Part shown: positions 42,149-50,389 of the stretch, piece by piece
Layout of the letters: each line of letters starts with the position of its first letter
How positions within the stretch are numbered: the stretch's first letter is position 1
From: Nocardioides sp. zg-1228
Lineage (GTDB): Bacteria > Actinomycetota > Actinomycetes > Propionibacteriales > Nocardioidaceae
Length of the DNA: 64,000 nucleotides
Reading direction: 5' to 3'
Assembly (NCBI RefSeq): GCF_017086465.1
Contig: NZ_CP070961.1
Span: 3,990,876 to 4,054,875, forward strand
The notes under the pieces: model-generated
Told to the model about the DNA's origin: nothing
Databases searched by the model: none
What the model saw: the letters and a program-made list of their open reading frames with translations, nothing else
Made by a program: the position numbers and the translations under genes

Positions 42149-44740
42149 ATGGGGGAGGGCGACCGACCCGCGGCCGCGGTGCCGGAGGCGTGGTGGGCGC
42201 TGCCCGACGACGACCTCCTCACCTCCCTCGGCAGCACCGACGCCGGCCTGGCCGCCGACGAGGCCGCGCGTCGGCTCGAGTCGGCCGGTCCCAACCGGCT
42301 CGCGCCCCCGCACCGGGTCTCCTGGCCCCTCGCCCTGGCCATGCAGTTCACCGAGCCGATCACCCTGATCCTGGTCGTCGCCAGCCTGATCTCCCTCGTG
42401 CTGCACGACGTCACCGACGCGGTGATCATCCTGACCATCGTCGGCCTCAGCGGCGTCCTCGGCTTCTGGCAGGAGCACCGGGCCTCGCTCACCGTCGCCC
42501 GGCTGCTCGCGCTGGTGCAGGTCCACGCCGACGTGCTCCGCGGTGGCGCCGAGGTCGAGGTGGCCCTCGAGCAGGTGGTGCCCGGCGACGTGGTGGTGCT
42601 GCACGCCGGCGACGTGGTGCCGGCCGACTGCCGGCTGCTGAGCGCCGACGCCCTCCAGGTCGACGAGTCCGCGCTGACCGGGGAGACCTTCCCCCGGCAC
42701 AAGCGCCCCGGGGCGACGTCCGCCGACGCCTCGCCGGCCGACCGGCACGCAGTCCTGCTGCTCGGCTCCCACGTGGTCAGCGGCCGCGGCCTCGCGGTGG
42801 TGGTGGCGACCGGCGCCCGGACCGAGCTGGGCCGGTTGTCCGAGCGCCTGGAGCAGCAGCCCCCCGCGACCGGGTTCCAGCGAGGGATCCGTCAGTTCGG
42901 GCTGCTGCTCGCCCGGGTCACCGCCGGGCTGGCGCTGGTCATCCTGCTGCTCAACCTCGTGCTCGAGCGACCGTTCGTCGACTCACTGCTCTTCTCGCTC
43001 TCGCTCGCGGTCGGGCTGACCCCACAGATGCTCCCCGCGATCATCGCCGTCAGCCTGTCGGCCGGGGCGCGGCGGATGGCGCGCGATCGGGTCGTCGTAC
43101 GCCGCCTCGACACCATCGAGGACTTCGGCGCGATGGACGTGCTCTGCACCGACAAGACGGGCACCCTCACGGTCGGGACGACCCGGCTGCACGCGGCGGT
43201 GGACGCCGACGGCGCGCCGAGCGACCTCGTGCTCGCCCTGGCGTCCCTCAACGCCGGGCTGCAGACCGGCTTCGTCAACCCCGTCGACGCGGCGATCGTG
43301 GAGCGGCGCCGCCCGGACCCGGACCACCGGGCGGTGGCGGAGCTGCCCTACGACTTCGAGCGCAAGCGCCTCGGCGTGCTGGTCGACGGCCCGACCGGGC
43401 GGCAGCTGGTGTGCAAGGGGGCGTACGCCTCCGTGGCCGACGCCTGCGCCGGCGTGGACCGCGCCGCGCTCGACGCCCGGTTCGCCGCGCTCAGCAGCCA
43501 GGGCTACCGGGTGCTCGGCCTGGCCCGGCGGCCGATGCCGGGGGCCGAGGACCTCCGCGCCGACGACGAGCGCGAGATGGAGTTCGTCGGCTTCCTGGCG
43601 TTCGCCGACCCGGCCAAGCCCGGTGCCGCCGACGCCCTGAGCGAGCTGCGGGAGGCCGGGATCAGCGTGCGGATGATCACCGGCGACAACCACCTCGCCG
43701 CCGCCCACATCGCCAGCCAGGTCGGGATGGACACCGCGACGGTGCTGACCGGCGACGACATCGACGCGCTGGACGACGCCCAGCTGGTCGGCCGGGTGCG
43801 CGACGTCGAGGTCTTCGCCGAGGTCGACCCGCTGCACAAGGAGCGGATCATCAAGGCTCTGCGCGACAGCGGGTCGGTGGTGGGCTACCTCGGCGACGGG
43901 ATCAACGACGCGGCCGCGCTCCACCTCGCCGACGTCGGCATCTCGGTCGACACCGCGGTCGACGTGGCCAAGAGCGCCGCCTCGATCGTGCTGCTGGACA
44001 AGGACCTCGCGGTGCTCGGCCACGGCGTCCGCCTGGGGCGGCAGACCTTCGCCAACACCCTGAAGTACGTCTTCACCACCGTCAGCGCCAACTTCGGCAA
44101 CGTCGCGAGCATGGTGATCGCCTCGGCGTTCCTACCCTTCCTGCCGCTGCTGCCGCGCCAGATCCTGCTGCTCAACTTCCTCTCCGACATCCCGAGCACC
44201 ACCCTCGCCGTCGACCGCGTCGACCCCGAGCAGCTGGCCCGGCCCCAGCACTGGGACCTGCGCTTCGTGCGCGACTTCATGGTGGTCTTCGGACTGCTGA
44301 GCACCCTGTTCGACCTGCTGACCTTCGCGGTCCTGCTGCAGGTCTTCGACGCCGGCTCGACGCTGTTCCGCTCGGCGTGGTTCGTCGGGTCGACGCTGAC
44401 CGAGCTGGCGGTGCTGATGGTGCTGCGCACCCGACGCGCCGCGTTCCGCAGCCGGCCGGGGCGCGCGCTCCTGCTCTCCTCGCTCGCCGTCGGGCTGCTG
44501 ACCGTGGCCCTCCCGTTCGTGCCCGGCGTGTCGGAGGTGCTCGGCCTGGAGTCCCTGCCCATGGCCGTGGTCGGCGCGCTCCTGCTGATCACCCTCGGCT
44601 ACGTCGTGGCGGCGGAGCAGCTCAAGCGCCACTTCTACCGCGCGGCGAACCGACCCCGGCCCGTGACCCCCCGCGGGCGGCACCAACGGTTGCTGCACGT
44701 CGTACGCGAGCACGGCGGGACCCGCGCGGGTGGGCGGTGA
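42149..44740 (+). CDS. mgtA: Magnesium-translocating P-type ATPase (P3B)
   Basis: An 863-residue P-type ATPase. The actuator domain has LTGET (about residue 180), the phosphorylation site is CTDKTGTLT (Asp near 334), and the hinge is GDGINDAAALHLADVGISVD. About ten membrane segments include the family's NFGNVASMVIASAFLPFLPLLP, which is typical of MgtA/MgtB. It should import magnesium. GAGGGG lies 11 nt before the ATG. No M-box riboswitch is recognisable in the leader, which instead carries a CACGGCACCG triplet repeat. Confidence 0.9.
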   Translation: MGEGDRPAAAVPEAWWALPDDDLLTSLGSTDAGLAADEAARRLESAGPNRLAPPHRVSWPLALAMQFTEPITLILVVASLISLVLHDVTDAVIILTIVGLSGVLGFWQEHRASLTVARLLALVQVHADVLRGGAEVEVALEQVVPGDVVVLHAGDVVPADCRLLSADALQVDESALTGETFPRHKRPGATSADASPADRHAVLLLGSHVVSGRGLAVVVATGARTELGRLSERLEQQPPATGFQRGIRQFGLLLARVTAGLALVILLLNLVLERPFVDSLLFSLSLAVGLTPQMLPAIIAVSLSAGARRMARDRVVVRRLDTIEDFGAMDVLCTDKTGTLTVGTTRLHAAVDADGAPSDLVLALASLNAGLQTGFVNPVDAAIVERRRPDPDHRAVAELPYDFERKRLGVLVDGPTGRQLVCKGAYASVADACAGVDRAALDARFAALSSQGYRVLGLARRPMPGAEDLRADDEREMEFVGFLAFADPAKPGAADALSELREAGISVRMITGDNHLAAAHIASQVGMDTATVLTGDDIDALDDAQLVGRVRDVEVFAEVDPLHKERIIKALRDSGSVVGYLGDGINDAAALHLADVGISVDTAVDVAKSAASIVLLDKDLAVLGHGVRLGRQTFANTLKYVFTTVSANFGNVASMVIASAFLPFLPLLPRQILLLNFLSDIPSTTLAVDRVDPEQLARPQHWDLRFVRDFMVVFGLLSTLFDLLTFAVLLQVFDAGSTLFRSAWFVGSTLTELAVLMVLRTRRAAFRSRPGRALLLSSLAVGLLTVALPFVPGVSEVLGLESLPMAVVGALLLITLGYVVAAEQLKRHFYRAANRPRPVTPRGRHQRLLHVVREHGGTRAGGR

Positions 44741-44824
44741 CGGCGGTGCCCCGGCCGGAGGGGGCGTGGCGGGCGCGGACCCGAAGGGGGCGTGGCGCGT
44801 ACTTGGTGGGGAAGTCTGACACCT

Positions 44825-44846
44825 GGAGGGGGTTGCAACCCCCTCC
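44825..44846. terminator. 22-bp perfect palindrome between mgtA and pcnA
   Basis: A completely self-complementary 22-bp sequence with GGAGGGGG arms and a TTGCAA centre, about 85 bp after the mgtA stop. With the next palindrome it should stop transcription from both convergent genes. Confidence 0.7.
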
Positions 44847-44852
44847 GAGTGA

Positions 44853-44880
44853 CGGAGTCCCCGCTCGAGCGGGGACTCCG
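44853..44880. terminator. 28-bp perfect palindrome between mgtA and pcnA
   Basis: A completely self-complementary 28-bp sequence with arms CGGAGTCCCCGC around CTCGAG's centre, only 6 bp from the first palindrome. It lies 53 bp from the pcnA stop. Cruciform extrusion or binding by a dimeric protein is also possible. Confidence 0.7.
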
Positions 44881-44932
44881 ACAGGGGGACCCGACAGAGG
44901 CCGACAGGTCGGGACGAGCACGACGCCAGGCG

Positions 44933-46384
44933 CTACCCCTGGCGGGCGGCCCACCACGCGCGGAGGGCCGCCTCGGCGGCCTCGCGGGACATCGGGCCCT
45001 CGTCCATCCGCAGCTCGAGGAGGTGGCGGTAGGCCTCGCCGACCTCGCGGCCCGGGCCGATCCCGAGGACCTCCATGATCTGGTTACCGTCGAGGTCGGG
45101 CCGGATCGAGGCCAGCTCCTCCTCCTCCGAGAGCCGCGCGATGCGCTCCTCGAGCGAGTCGTACGTGCGCCGCAGCCGGTCGGCCTTGCGCTGGTTGCGG
45201 GTGGTGCAGTCGGCGCGGGTCAGGATGTGCAGCCGCTCGAGCTGGTCGCCGGCGTCGCGGACGTAGCGCCGCACGGCGCTGTCGGTCCACTCGCCCGAGC
45301 CGTAGCCGTGGAAGCGCAGGTGCAGCTCGACGAGGCGTGAGACGGCGTCGATGTCGTGGTTGGAGAAGCGCAGCGCCTGCATCCGCTTACGGGTCAGCTT
45401 GGCGCCCACCACGTCGTGGTGGTGGAAGGTCACCACGCCGCCGGGCTCGAAGCGCCGGGTGCGCGGCTTGCCGACGTCGTGCATCAGGGCCGCGAAGCGG
45501 GACACGAAGTCGGGGCCGCCGCCGAGGCGGTGCTCGAGCTCGATCGACTGCTCGAGCACGGTGAGGGTGTGCTCGTAGACGTCCTTGTGGCGGTGGTGCT
45601 CGTCGCGCTCGAGGGCCAGGGCCGGCAGCTCGGGCAGGACGTAGGACGCCAGGCCGGTGTCGACGAGGAGCGTGAGGCCGAGGCGGGGGTGCGGGGCGCA
45701 CACCAGCTTGACCAGCTCGTCACGCACCCGCTCGGCGGAGATGATCTCGATCCGGCCCGCCATCGCGGTCATCGCCTCGACGACGTCGGGCGCGACGGTG
45801 AAGCCGAGCTGGGCGGAGAACCGCGCGGCGCGCATCATCCGCAGCGGGTCGTCGGAGAAGGAGTCCTCGGGGGCGCCGGGCGTGCGGAGCACGCGCTCGG
45901 CGAGGTCGACGATGCCGCCGAACGGGTCGACGAACTCACGGCTCGGCACCCGCACCGCCATCGAGTTGACGGTGAAGTCGCGCCGCCCGAGGTCGCCCTC
46001 GAGGGAGTCGCCGAAGTCGACGTCGGGCTTGCGGGAGGAGGCGTCGTAGCTCTCCGAGCGGTAGGTGGTGATCTCGACCTGCCACGGCCCCTTGCGGCAG
46101 CCGATCGTGCCGAAGTCGCGGCCCATGTCCCACACCGCGTCGGCCCAGCCCGACACGAGCCGCTCGGTCACGTCGGGGTGGGCGGAGGTGGTGAAGTCGA
46201 GGTCGTTCTGCAGCCGACCGATCATCGCGTCACGCACGGGACCGCCGACCAGCGCCAGCTCCTCGCCGGCGTCGGCGAACAGGGTGCCGAGCTCGTCGAT
46301 GACCGACCCGATCCGGTCGAGCTCGTCACCGACCCGTCGCTGGATCTCGACGATCGTGAGGGGCTGCAGTGCGACGTCGGACAC
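44933..46384 (-). CDS. pcnA: CCA-adding tRNA nucleotidyltransferase
   Basis: A 483-residue class II nucleotidyltransferase. The catalytic head has LVGGPVRDAMIGRLQNDLDF (two metal Asp), then SLEGDLGRRDFTVNSMAV and DDPLRMMRAARFSAQLGF (RNA and CTP/ATP choice). An HD domain (LMHDVGKPRTRRF, about residue 305) follows. It repairs or adds the 3' CCA end of tRNAs. It is divergent from the DUF6049 gene. Mycobacteria have a MutT-type gene between these two; here there is none. Confidence 0.93.
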   Translation of the reverse strand: MSDVALQPLTIVEIQRRVGDELDRIGSVIDELGTLFADAGEELALVGGPVRDAMIGRLQNDLDFTTSAHPDVTERLVSGWADAVWDMGRDFGTIGCRKGPWQVEITTYRSESYDASSRKPDVDFGDSLEGDLGRRDFTVNSMAVRVPSREFVDPFGGIVDLAERVLRTPGAPEDSFSDDPLRMMRAARFSAQLGFTVAPDVVEAMTAMAGRIEIISAERVRDELVKLVCAPHPRLGLTLLVDTGLASYVLPELPALALERDEHHRHKDVYEHTLTVLEQSIELEHRLGGGPDFVSRFAALMHDVGKPRTRRFEPGGVVTFHHHDVVGAKLTRKRMQALRFSNHDIDAVSRLVELHLRFHGYGSGEWTDSAVRRYVRDAGDQLERLHILTRADCTTRNQRKADRLRRTYDSLEERIARLSEEEELASIRPDLDGNQIMEVLGIGPGREVGEAYRHLLELRMDEGPMSREAAEAALRAWWAARQG

Positions 46385-46425
46385 GACAGGCCAGTCTACG
46401 TGCCGGGCCGACGGGGCCGAGCAAC

Positions 46426-46431
46426 TAGCAT
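46426..46431 (+). promoter_or_regulatory. -10 box of a probable leaderless transcript (murJ operon)
   Basis: TAGCAT ends 6 nt before the GTG start of the DUF6049 gene, which heads the murJ operon. No Shine-Dalgarno sequence is present. Confidence 0.55.
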
Positions 46432-46437
46432 CGGGGC

Positions 46438-48699
46438 GTGCCCCGCCCGTCGTCGTTCCGTGCTGCCCTGGCGGGCCTCCTGACCGTCGGCATCGCCGGC
46501 GCCGGGCTCACCGCACCCGCTCCGGCGGCCCCCGCGGCCCTGTCGGACCCCCTCGTCGTGCACATCGACACCATCAGTCCGGTGCTGCCCCGTCGCGGTG
46601 ACGTGGAGATCTCCGGCACCGTCACCAACGTCAGCGACGACACCTTCACCCGGGTCAACCTGCACGCGTTCTCCTCCGAGCTACCCATCCTCGACGCGGC
46701 CAACCTCGCCGCCTCGGCCACCATCGACGCGACCGAGTACGTCGGCGAGCGGGTGACGGTGCCCGGCACGTTCGACACCATCGAGGAGCTCCCGCCCGGA
46801 GCCACCGCCGAGTTCAGCGACTCCATCCCCGTGGAGCTCCTGGCCACCTCCGGAGAGCCCGGCGTCTACTGGATCGGCATCCACGCCCTCGGCGACGGGG
46901 CGGTGCCGCGCGACCTCGTCGCCGACGGCCGCGCCCGTACGTTCATCCCCCGCCTGCCCACCGGCGACAGGGTGCAGGAGGCGGCGGTGATCCTGCCGAT
47001 CCGCAGCCGCGTCTGGTTCGCCGAGGACGGCTCCGTCGCCGGCACCGAGCGGTGGGCCCGCCGCCTCGCCGAGGGCGGCAGTCTCGACGGCGTGCTCGAC
47101 ATGGCCGAGTCGGCCGGCACCACGCCCCACAGCTGGCTGGTCGACCCCGCCGTGCTGCTCGCCCTCGCCCGCCTGGCGGCGGGCAACCCCCCGCGAGACC
47201 TCGCCCCCGACCCCACCGTGCCCGGCCAGGAGCCGACACCGGTCGAGCCCGACGGGGAGGAGACCACCGACCCCGCGGGCGAGACGGGGAGCCCGACCGA
47301 CGCGGCGCCCACGGACGAGCCGACCGAGGGCGAGGCCGCGCTGGCCGCCGCCGCCGCGGCGTGGCTGGATCGCTTCCGGGGACTGGTTGCCCCGACCCCG
47401 GTGCTGACCCTTCCCTACGGCGACATCGACGTCTCGGCGGCGGTCCGCCACGACCGCACCCGCCTCGACCAGGCCGTCGCCCGTGCGGGCGCCGTCATGT
47501 CCGAGCTCGGGATCCCCTCCCAGCCCACGGTGGCGCCCGACAACGACGTGCTCAGCCCCGAGGCCCTCGCCGCGGTCACCGCGGGCACGGTCGTCCTGCT
47601 GGGCGACAACGCCTTCGAGATCCCACCGACCAGCCCGACCTCGGTCGTGCGGCTCCTGGGCCACGAGGTGGTCGTCACCAGCACCGGCGCCGAGGCGGGC
47701 GGCCCGGGCCCCACCCCCGCCAACGACCCCCTCGCGCTGCGGCAGCGCCTGATCAGCGAGGCGGCCCTCCGGCTGGACTCCGACGACACCGGGCCCCTGG
47801 TCGTCACCCTGCCGACGGTGTGGCGTGGCGAGGACGCGGCGTCGTTCTTCACCGACCTCGAGCAACGCTGGCTCGAGGTGGTGCCGGTCGACGAGATCGC
47901 GAGCCGCCCCGCCAAGGGTGTGCCGGCCGCCAGCCTGACCTACACCGAGGAGGACCTCGCCGCCGAGATCGGCGGCTCCGTCTTCGCCGCCGTCTCCCGG
48001 GCCACCGCGGCCGCCACCCTGCTCGAGCAGGTGCTCGTCCCCGTGACGACCATCGAGGCGACGGTGCTCGACGAGGTGCTCGTGTCGCTCTCCCAGCAGC
48101 ACGGCGAGCAGCAGGGGATGGCGCGCACCGCGGCCAACCGGATCGAGGAGTCCCTGCAGGCCGACCTGGGCAGGATCGGGATCGAGGCACCGCCCGCGGT
48201 GACCCTCTCCGGCGACTCCGGCCCGCTCGGCGTCACCCTCGTCAACGGCCTCGACCAGCCGGTCGAGGTGCGGGTGCAGGTGCGCACCGACGGCGCGCTG
48301 ACGCTCAGCGGCGGCGGCGTACGACGCCTCGGTCCCGGGGCGCGCAGCGTGGTGCGCTTCGAGGCCACCACGAGCCGCGCCGGTGTGCACAAGGTCCACC
48401 TGGCGGTCACCAGCCTCGAGGGCGTACCGCTCGGCGCGTCCGACGAGCTCCCCATCCGCGCGGCCCGGGTGAGCGCGCTCATCTGGATCGTCATGGCCCT
48501 CGGCGGCCTCGTGCTGTTCGGGATGGTCGGCTATCGGCTGCCGGGCCAGATCCGGGCGCGGCGCGCGCAGCTCGCGGCAGACCAAGCCGCAGACCAGGCA
48601 GCCGAGCGCGAGCAGGCCGACGCCGACGACCCACCCGACGAGCCCGACGACCAGCGGGACGAGCCCGCGCCGCAGTCCCCCGTCGGGGAGCGTTCGTGA
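46438..48699 (+). CDS. DUF6049-family membrane-anchored protein upstream of MurJ
   Basis: A 753-residue protein. It has a signal peptide (about residues 1-32, ending APAAPA), a long extracytoplasmic part with an early Ig-like segment (VEISGTVTNVSDDTFTRVNL) and an acidic low-complexity stretch (about 260-300), one membrane segment near residues 680-703 and a charged cytoplasmic tail (QAADQAAEREQADADDPP). The same gene precedes murJ in mycobacteria. It ends in a GTGA overlap with murJ, so a role in lipid II flipping or wall assembly is inferred. No biochemical function is known to me. Confidence 0.82.
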   Translation: MPRPSSFRAALAGLLTVGIAGAGLTAPAPAAPAALSDPLVVHIDTISPVLPRRGDVEISGTVTNVSDDTFTRVNLHAFSSELPILDAANLAASATIDATEYVGERVTVPGTFDTIEELPPGATAEFSDSIPVELLATSGEPGVYWIGIHALGDGAVPRDLVADGRARTFIPRLPTGDRVQEAAVILPIRSRVWFAEDGSVAGTERWARRLAEGGSLDGVLDMAESAGTTPHSWLVDPAVLLALARLAAGNPPRDLAPDPTVPGQEPTPVEPDGEETTDPAGETGSPTDAAPTDEPTEGEAALAAAAAAWLDRFRGLVAPTPVLTLPYGDIDVSAAVRHDRTRLDQAVARAGAVMSELGIPSQPTVAPDNDVLSPEALAAVTAGTVVLLGDNAFEIPPTSPTSVVRLLGHEVVVTSTGAEAGGPGPTPANDPLALRQRLISEAALRLDSDDTGPLVVTLPTVWRGEDAASFFTDLEQRWLEVVPVDEIASRPAKGVPAASLTYTEEDLAAEIGGSVFAAVSRATAAATLLEQVLVPVTTIEATVLDEVLVSLSQQHGEQQGMARTAANRIEESLQADLGRIGIEAPPAVTLSGDSGPLGVTLVNGLDQPVEVRVQVRTDGALTLSGGGVRRLGPGARSVVRFEATTSRAGVHKVHLAVTSLEGVPLGASDELPIRAARVSALIWIVMALGGLVLFGMVGYRLPGQIRARRAQLAADQAADQAAEREQADADDPPDEPDDQRDEPAPQSPVGERS

Positions 48700-50336
48700 G
48701 CGACCAGCGGGTCCTGGCCAACTCGGCCGTGATGGCGGCCGGCACGATCTTCTCCCGCGCGTCCGGATTCATCCGGAGCGCGCTGCTGGTGGCCGCGCTC
48801 GGCGCGGGGCTGCGCGGCGACCTGTTCACCATCGCCAACACCCTGCCCAACATGGTCTACATCCTGCTGGCCGGCGGCATCTTCAACGCCGTGCTGGTGC
48901 CGCAGCTGGTCCGGCGGATCACCGACGACCCCGACGGCGGCGACGCCTACGCCAGCCGGGTGATCACCCTCTCGGCGCTCTTCCTCGGCTCCGTCACGGT
49001 GCTGCTGGTCGTGCTCGCACCCCAGCTGCTGCGCCTCTACCTCGACGGTCGCCTCCTCGCCCCCGACCGGGTCGCGCACCTGGAGTCGATCGTCGACCTG
49101 ACCCGATGGTGCCTGCCGCAGGTCTTCTTCTACGGCATGTACGTCCTAGTGGGCCAGGTGCTCAACGCCCGCGGTCGCTTCGGCCCGATGATGTGGGCGC
49201 CCATCGCCAACAACCTCATCTCCGTGGTGATGCTGCTGGTCTACCTCGTGGTCTGGGGATCGGTCGGCGACGGCCCCGAGCAGTACGCGCCGCTCGGCAC
49301 CGACCAGGAGGTGCTGCTCGGCCTCGGCTCGACGCTGGGCATCGTGGCCCAGTTCGTGGTGCTCGTGCCCTACCTCCGGGCGTCGGGCTTCACCTACCGC
49401 CCGCGCTTCGACTTCCGCGACCCCGAGCTGCGCCACACCCTGTCGCTCGGCATCTGGACGGTCCTGTTCGTCATCGTCACCCAGGCGGCCTACCTCGTCG
49501 TGGTCAGGCTGGCCTCCGGCGGCACGGCCGGGGGCGGCGACGGCACCGGCTACACCGTCTACAGCAGCAGCCTGCTGATCATGATGGTGCCGCACTCGAT
49601 CATCACCGTGTCGCTCGCCACCGCGATCCTGCCCCAGCTCTCCGTGCACGCCCACGACGGCCGGCTGCGTGACCTCGGCAGCACCGTCGGCTCGACGCTG
49701 CGCACCGCGCTCGCGCTCGTGCTCCCCTTCGCGGTCATCCTGCCGGTCGTCGCCGGCGACGTGGCCGGCTTCGCGTTCGGGTGGGGCGGCGGCGCCGACA
49801 CCGCCGCCAGCTTCGCCCCGACCCTCGCCCTCTTCGGTCCGGCGCTGGTGTTCTTCACCATCCACTACTTCATGCTGCGCGGCTTCTACGCCATGGAGAT
49901 GACGCGGCTGGTCTTCTTCATCCAGGTCGCGGTGTCGGCCACCAACGTCCTGGTCGCCACCGTGCTGGTGCCCTCGCGCCCGGCCGAGGAGACGGCGCCG
50001 ATGCTCGTCGTCGCCTACCTGGCGTCGTACGTCGTGGGCGCGGTGGTGAGCTTCACCCTGCTCCGGCGCACGGTGGGCGGGCTCGAGACGCCCCAGCTGC
50101 TCCGGTTCCTGGTGCGGATGGCCGTGGTGCTCGCCTTCGCGGGCGCGACGGCGTGGCTGGTCGGGCTCGCCCTGGCCGACCTCGGTGAGCGTCCCGGGCC
50201 CCTGGTCGGGCTGGTCCGGGGCGGGGCCAGCGCGCTGGCCGGGTTCGTGGTCGTGCTCGGCGGCGCCCGGTTGCTGCGCATCCGCGAGGTGACAACCGTG
50301 CTGGACACCGTCGCGGCGCGCCTCCGGCGCGGGTGA
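48696..50336 (+). CDS. murJ: Lipid II flippase MurJ
   Basis: A 546-residue MOP-superfamily flippase with 14-15 membrane segments. Family features are AAGTIFSRASGFIRSALLVAALG, LPNMVYILLAGGIFNAVLVPQL and SLLIMMVPHSIITVSLATAILPQLS. In mycobacteria the protein carries a fused cytoplasmic pseudokinase; here it stops after the membrane part and the pseudokinase is a separate gene 53 bp downstream. GTG start overlapping the DUF6049 stop. Confidence 0.92.
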   Translation: MSDQRVLANSAVMAAGTIFSRASGFIRSALLVAALGAGLRGDLFTIANTLPNMVYILLAGGIFNAVLVPQLVRRITDDPDGGDAYASRVITLSALFLGSVTVLLVVLAPQLLRLYLDGRLLAPDRVAHLESIVDLTRWCLPQVFFYGMYVLVGQVLNARGRFGPMMWAPIANNLISVVMLLVYLVVWGSVGDGPEQYAPLGTDQEVLLGLGSTLGIVAQFVVLVPYLRASGFTYRPRFDFRDPELRHTLSLGIWTVLFVIVTQAAYLVVVRLASGGTAGGGDGTGYTVYSSSLLIMMVPHSIITVSLATAILPQLSVHAHDGRLRDLGSTVGSTLRTALALVLPFAVILPVVAGDVAGFAFGWGGGADTAASFAPTLALFGPALVFFTIHYFMLRGFYAMEMTRLVFFIQVAVSATNVLVATVLVPSRPAEETAPMLVVAYLASYVVGAVVSFTLLRRTVGGLETPQLLRFLVRMAVVLAFAGATAWLVGLALADLGERPGPLVGLVRGGASALAGFVVVLGGARLLRIREVTTVLDTVAARLRRG

Positions 50337-50389
50337 GACTGCCTAGAGTGGACCCGCAACCGGACGTGTGAGGAGAGGTGGGGTGAGCG

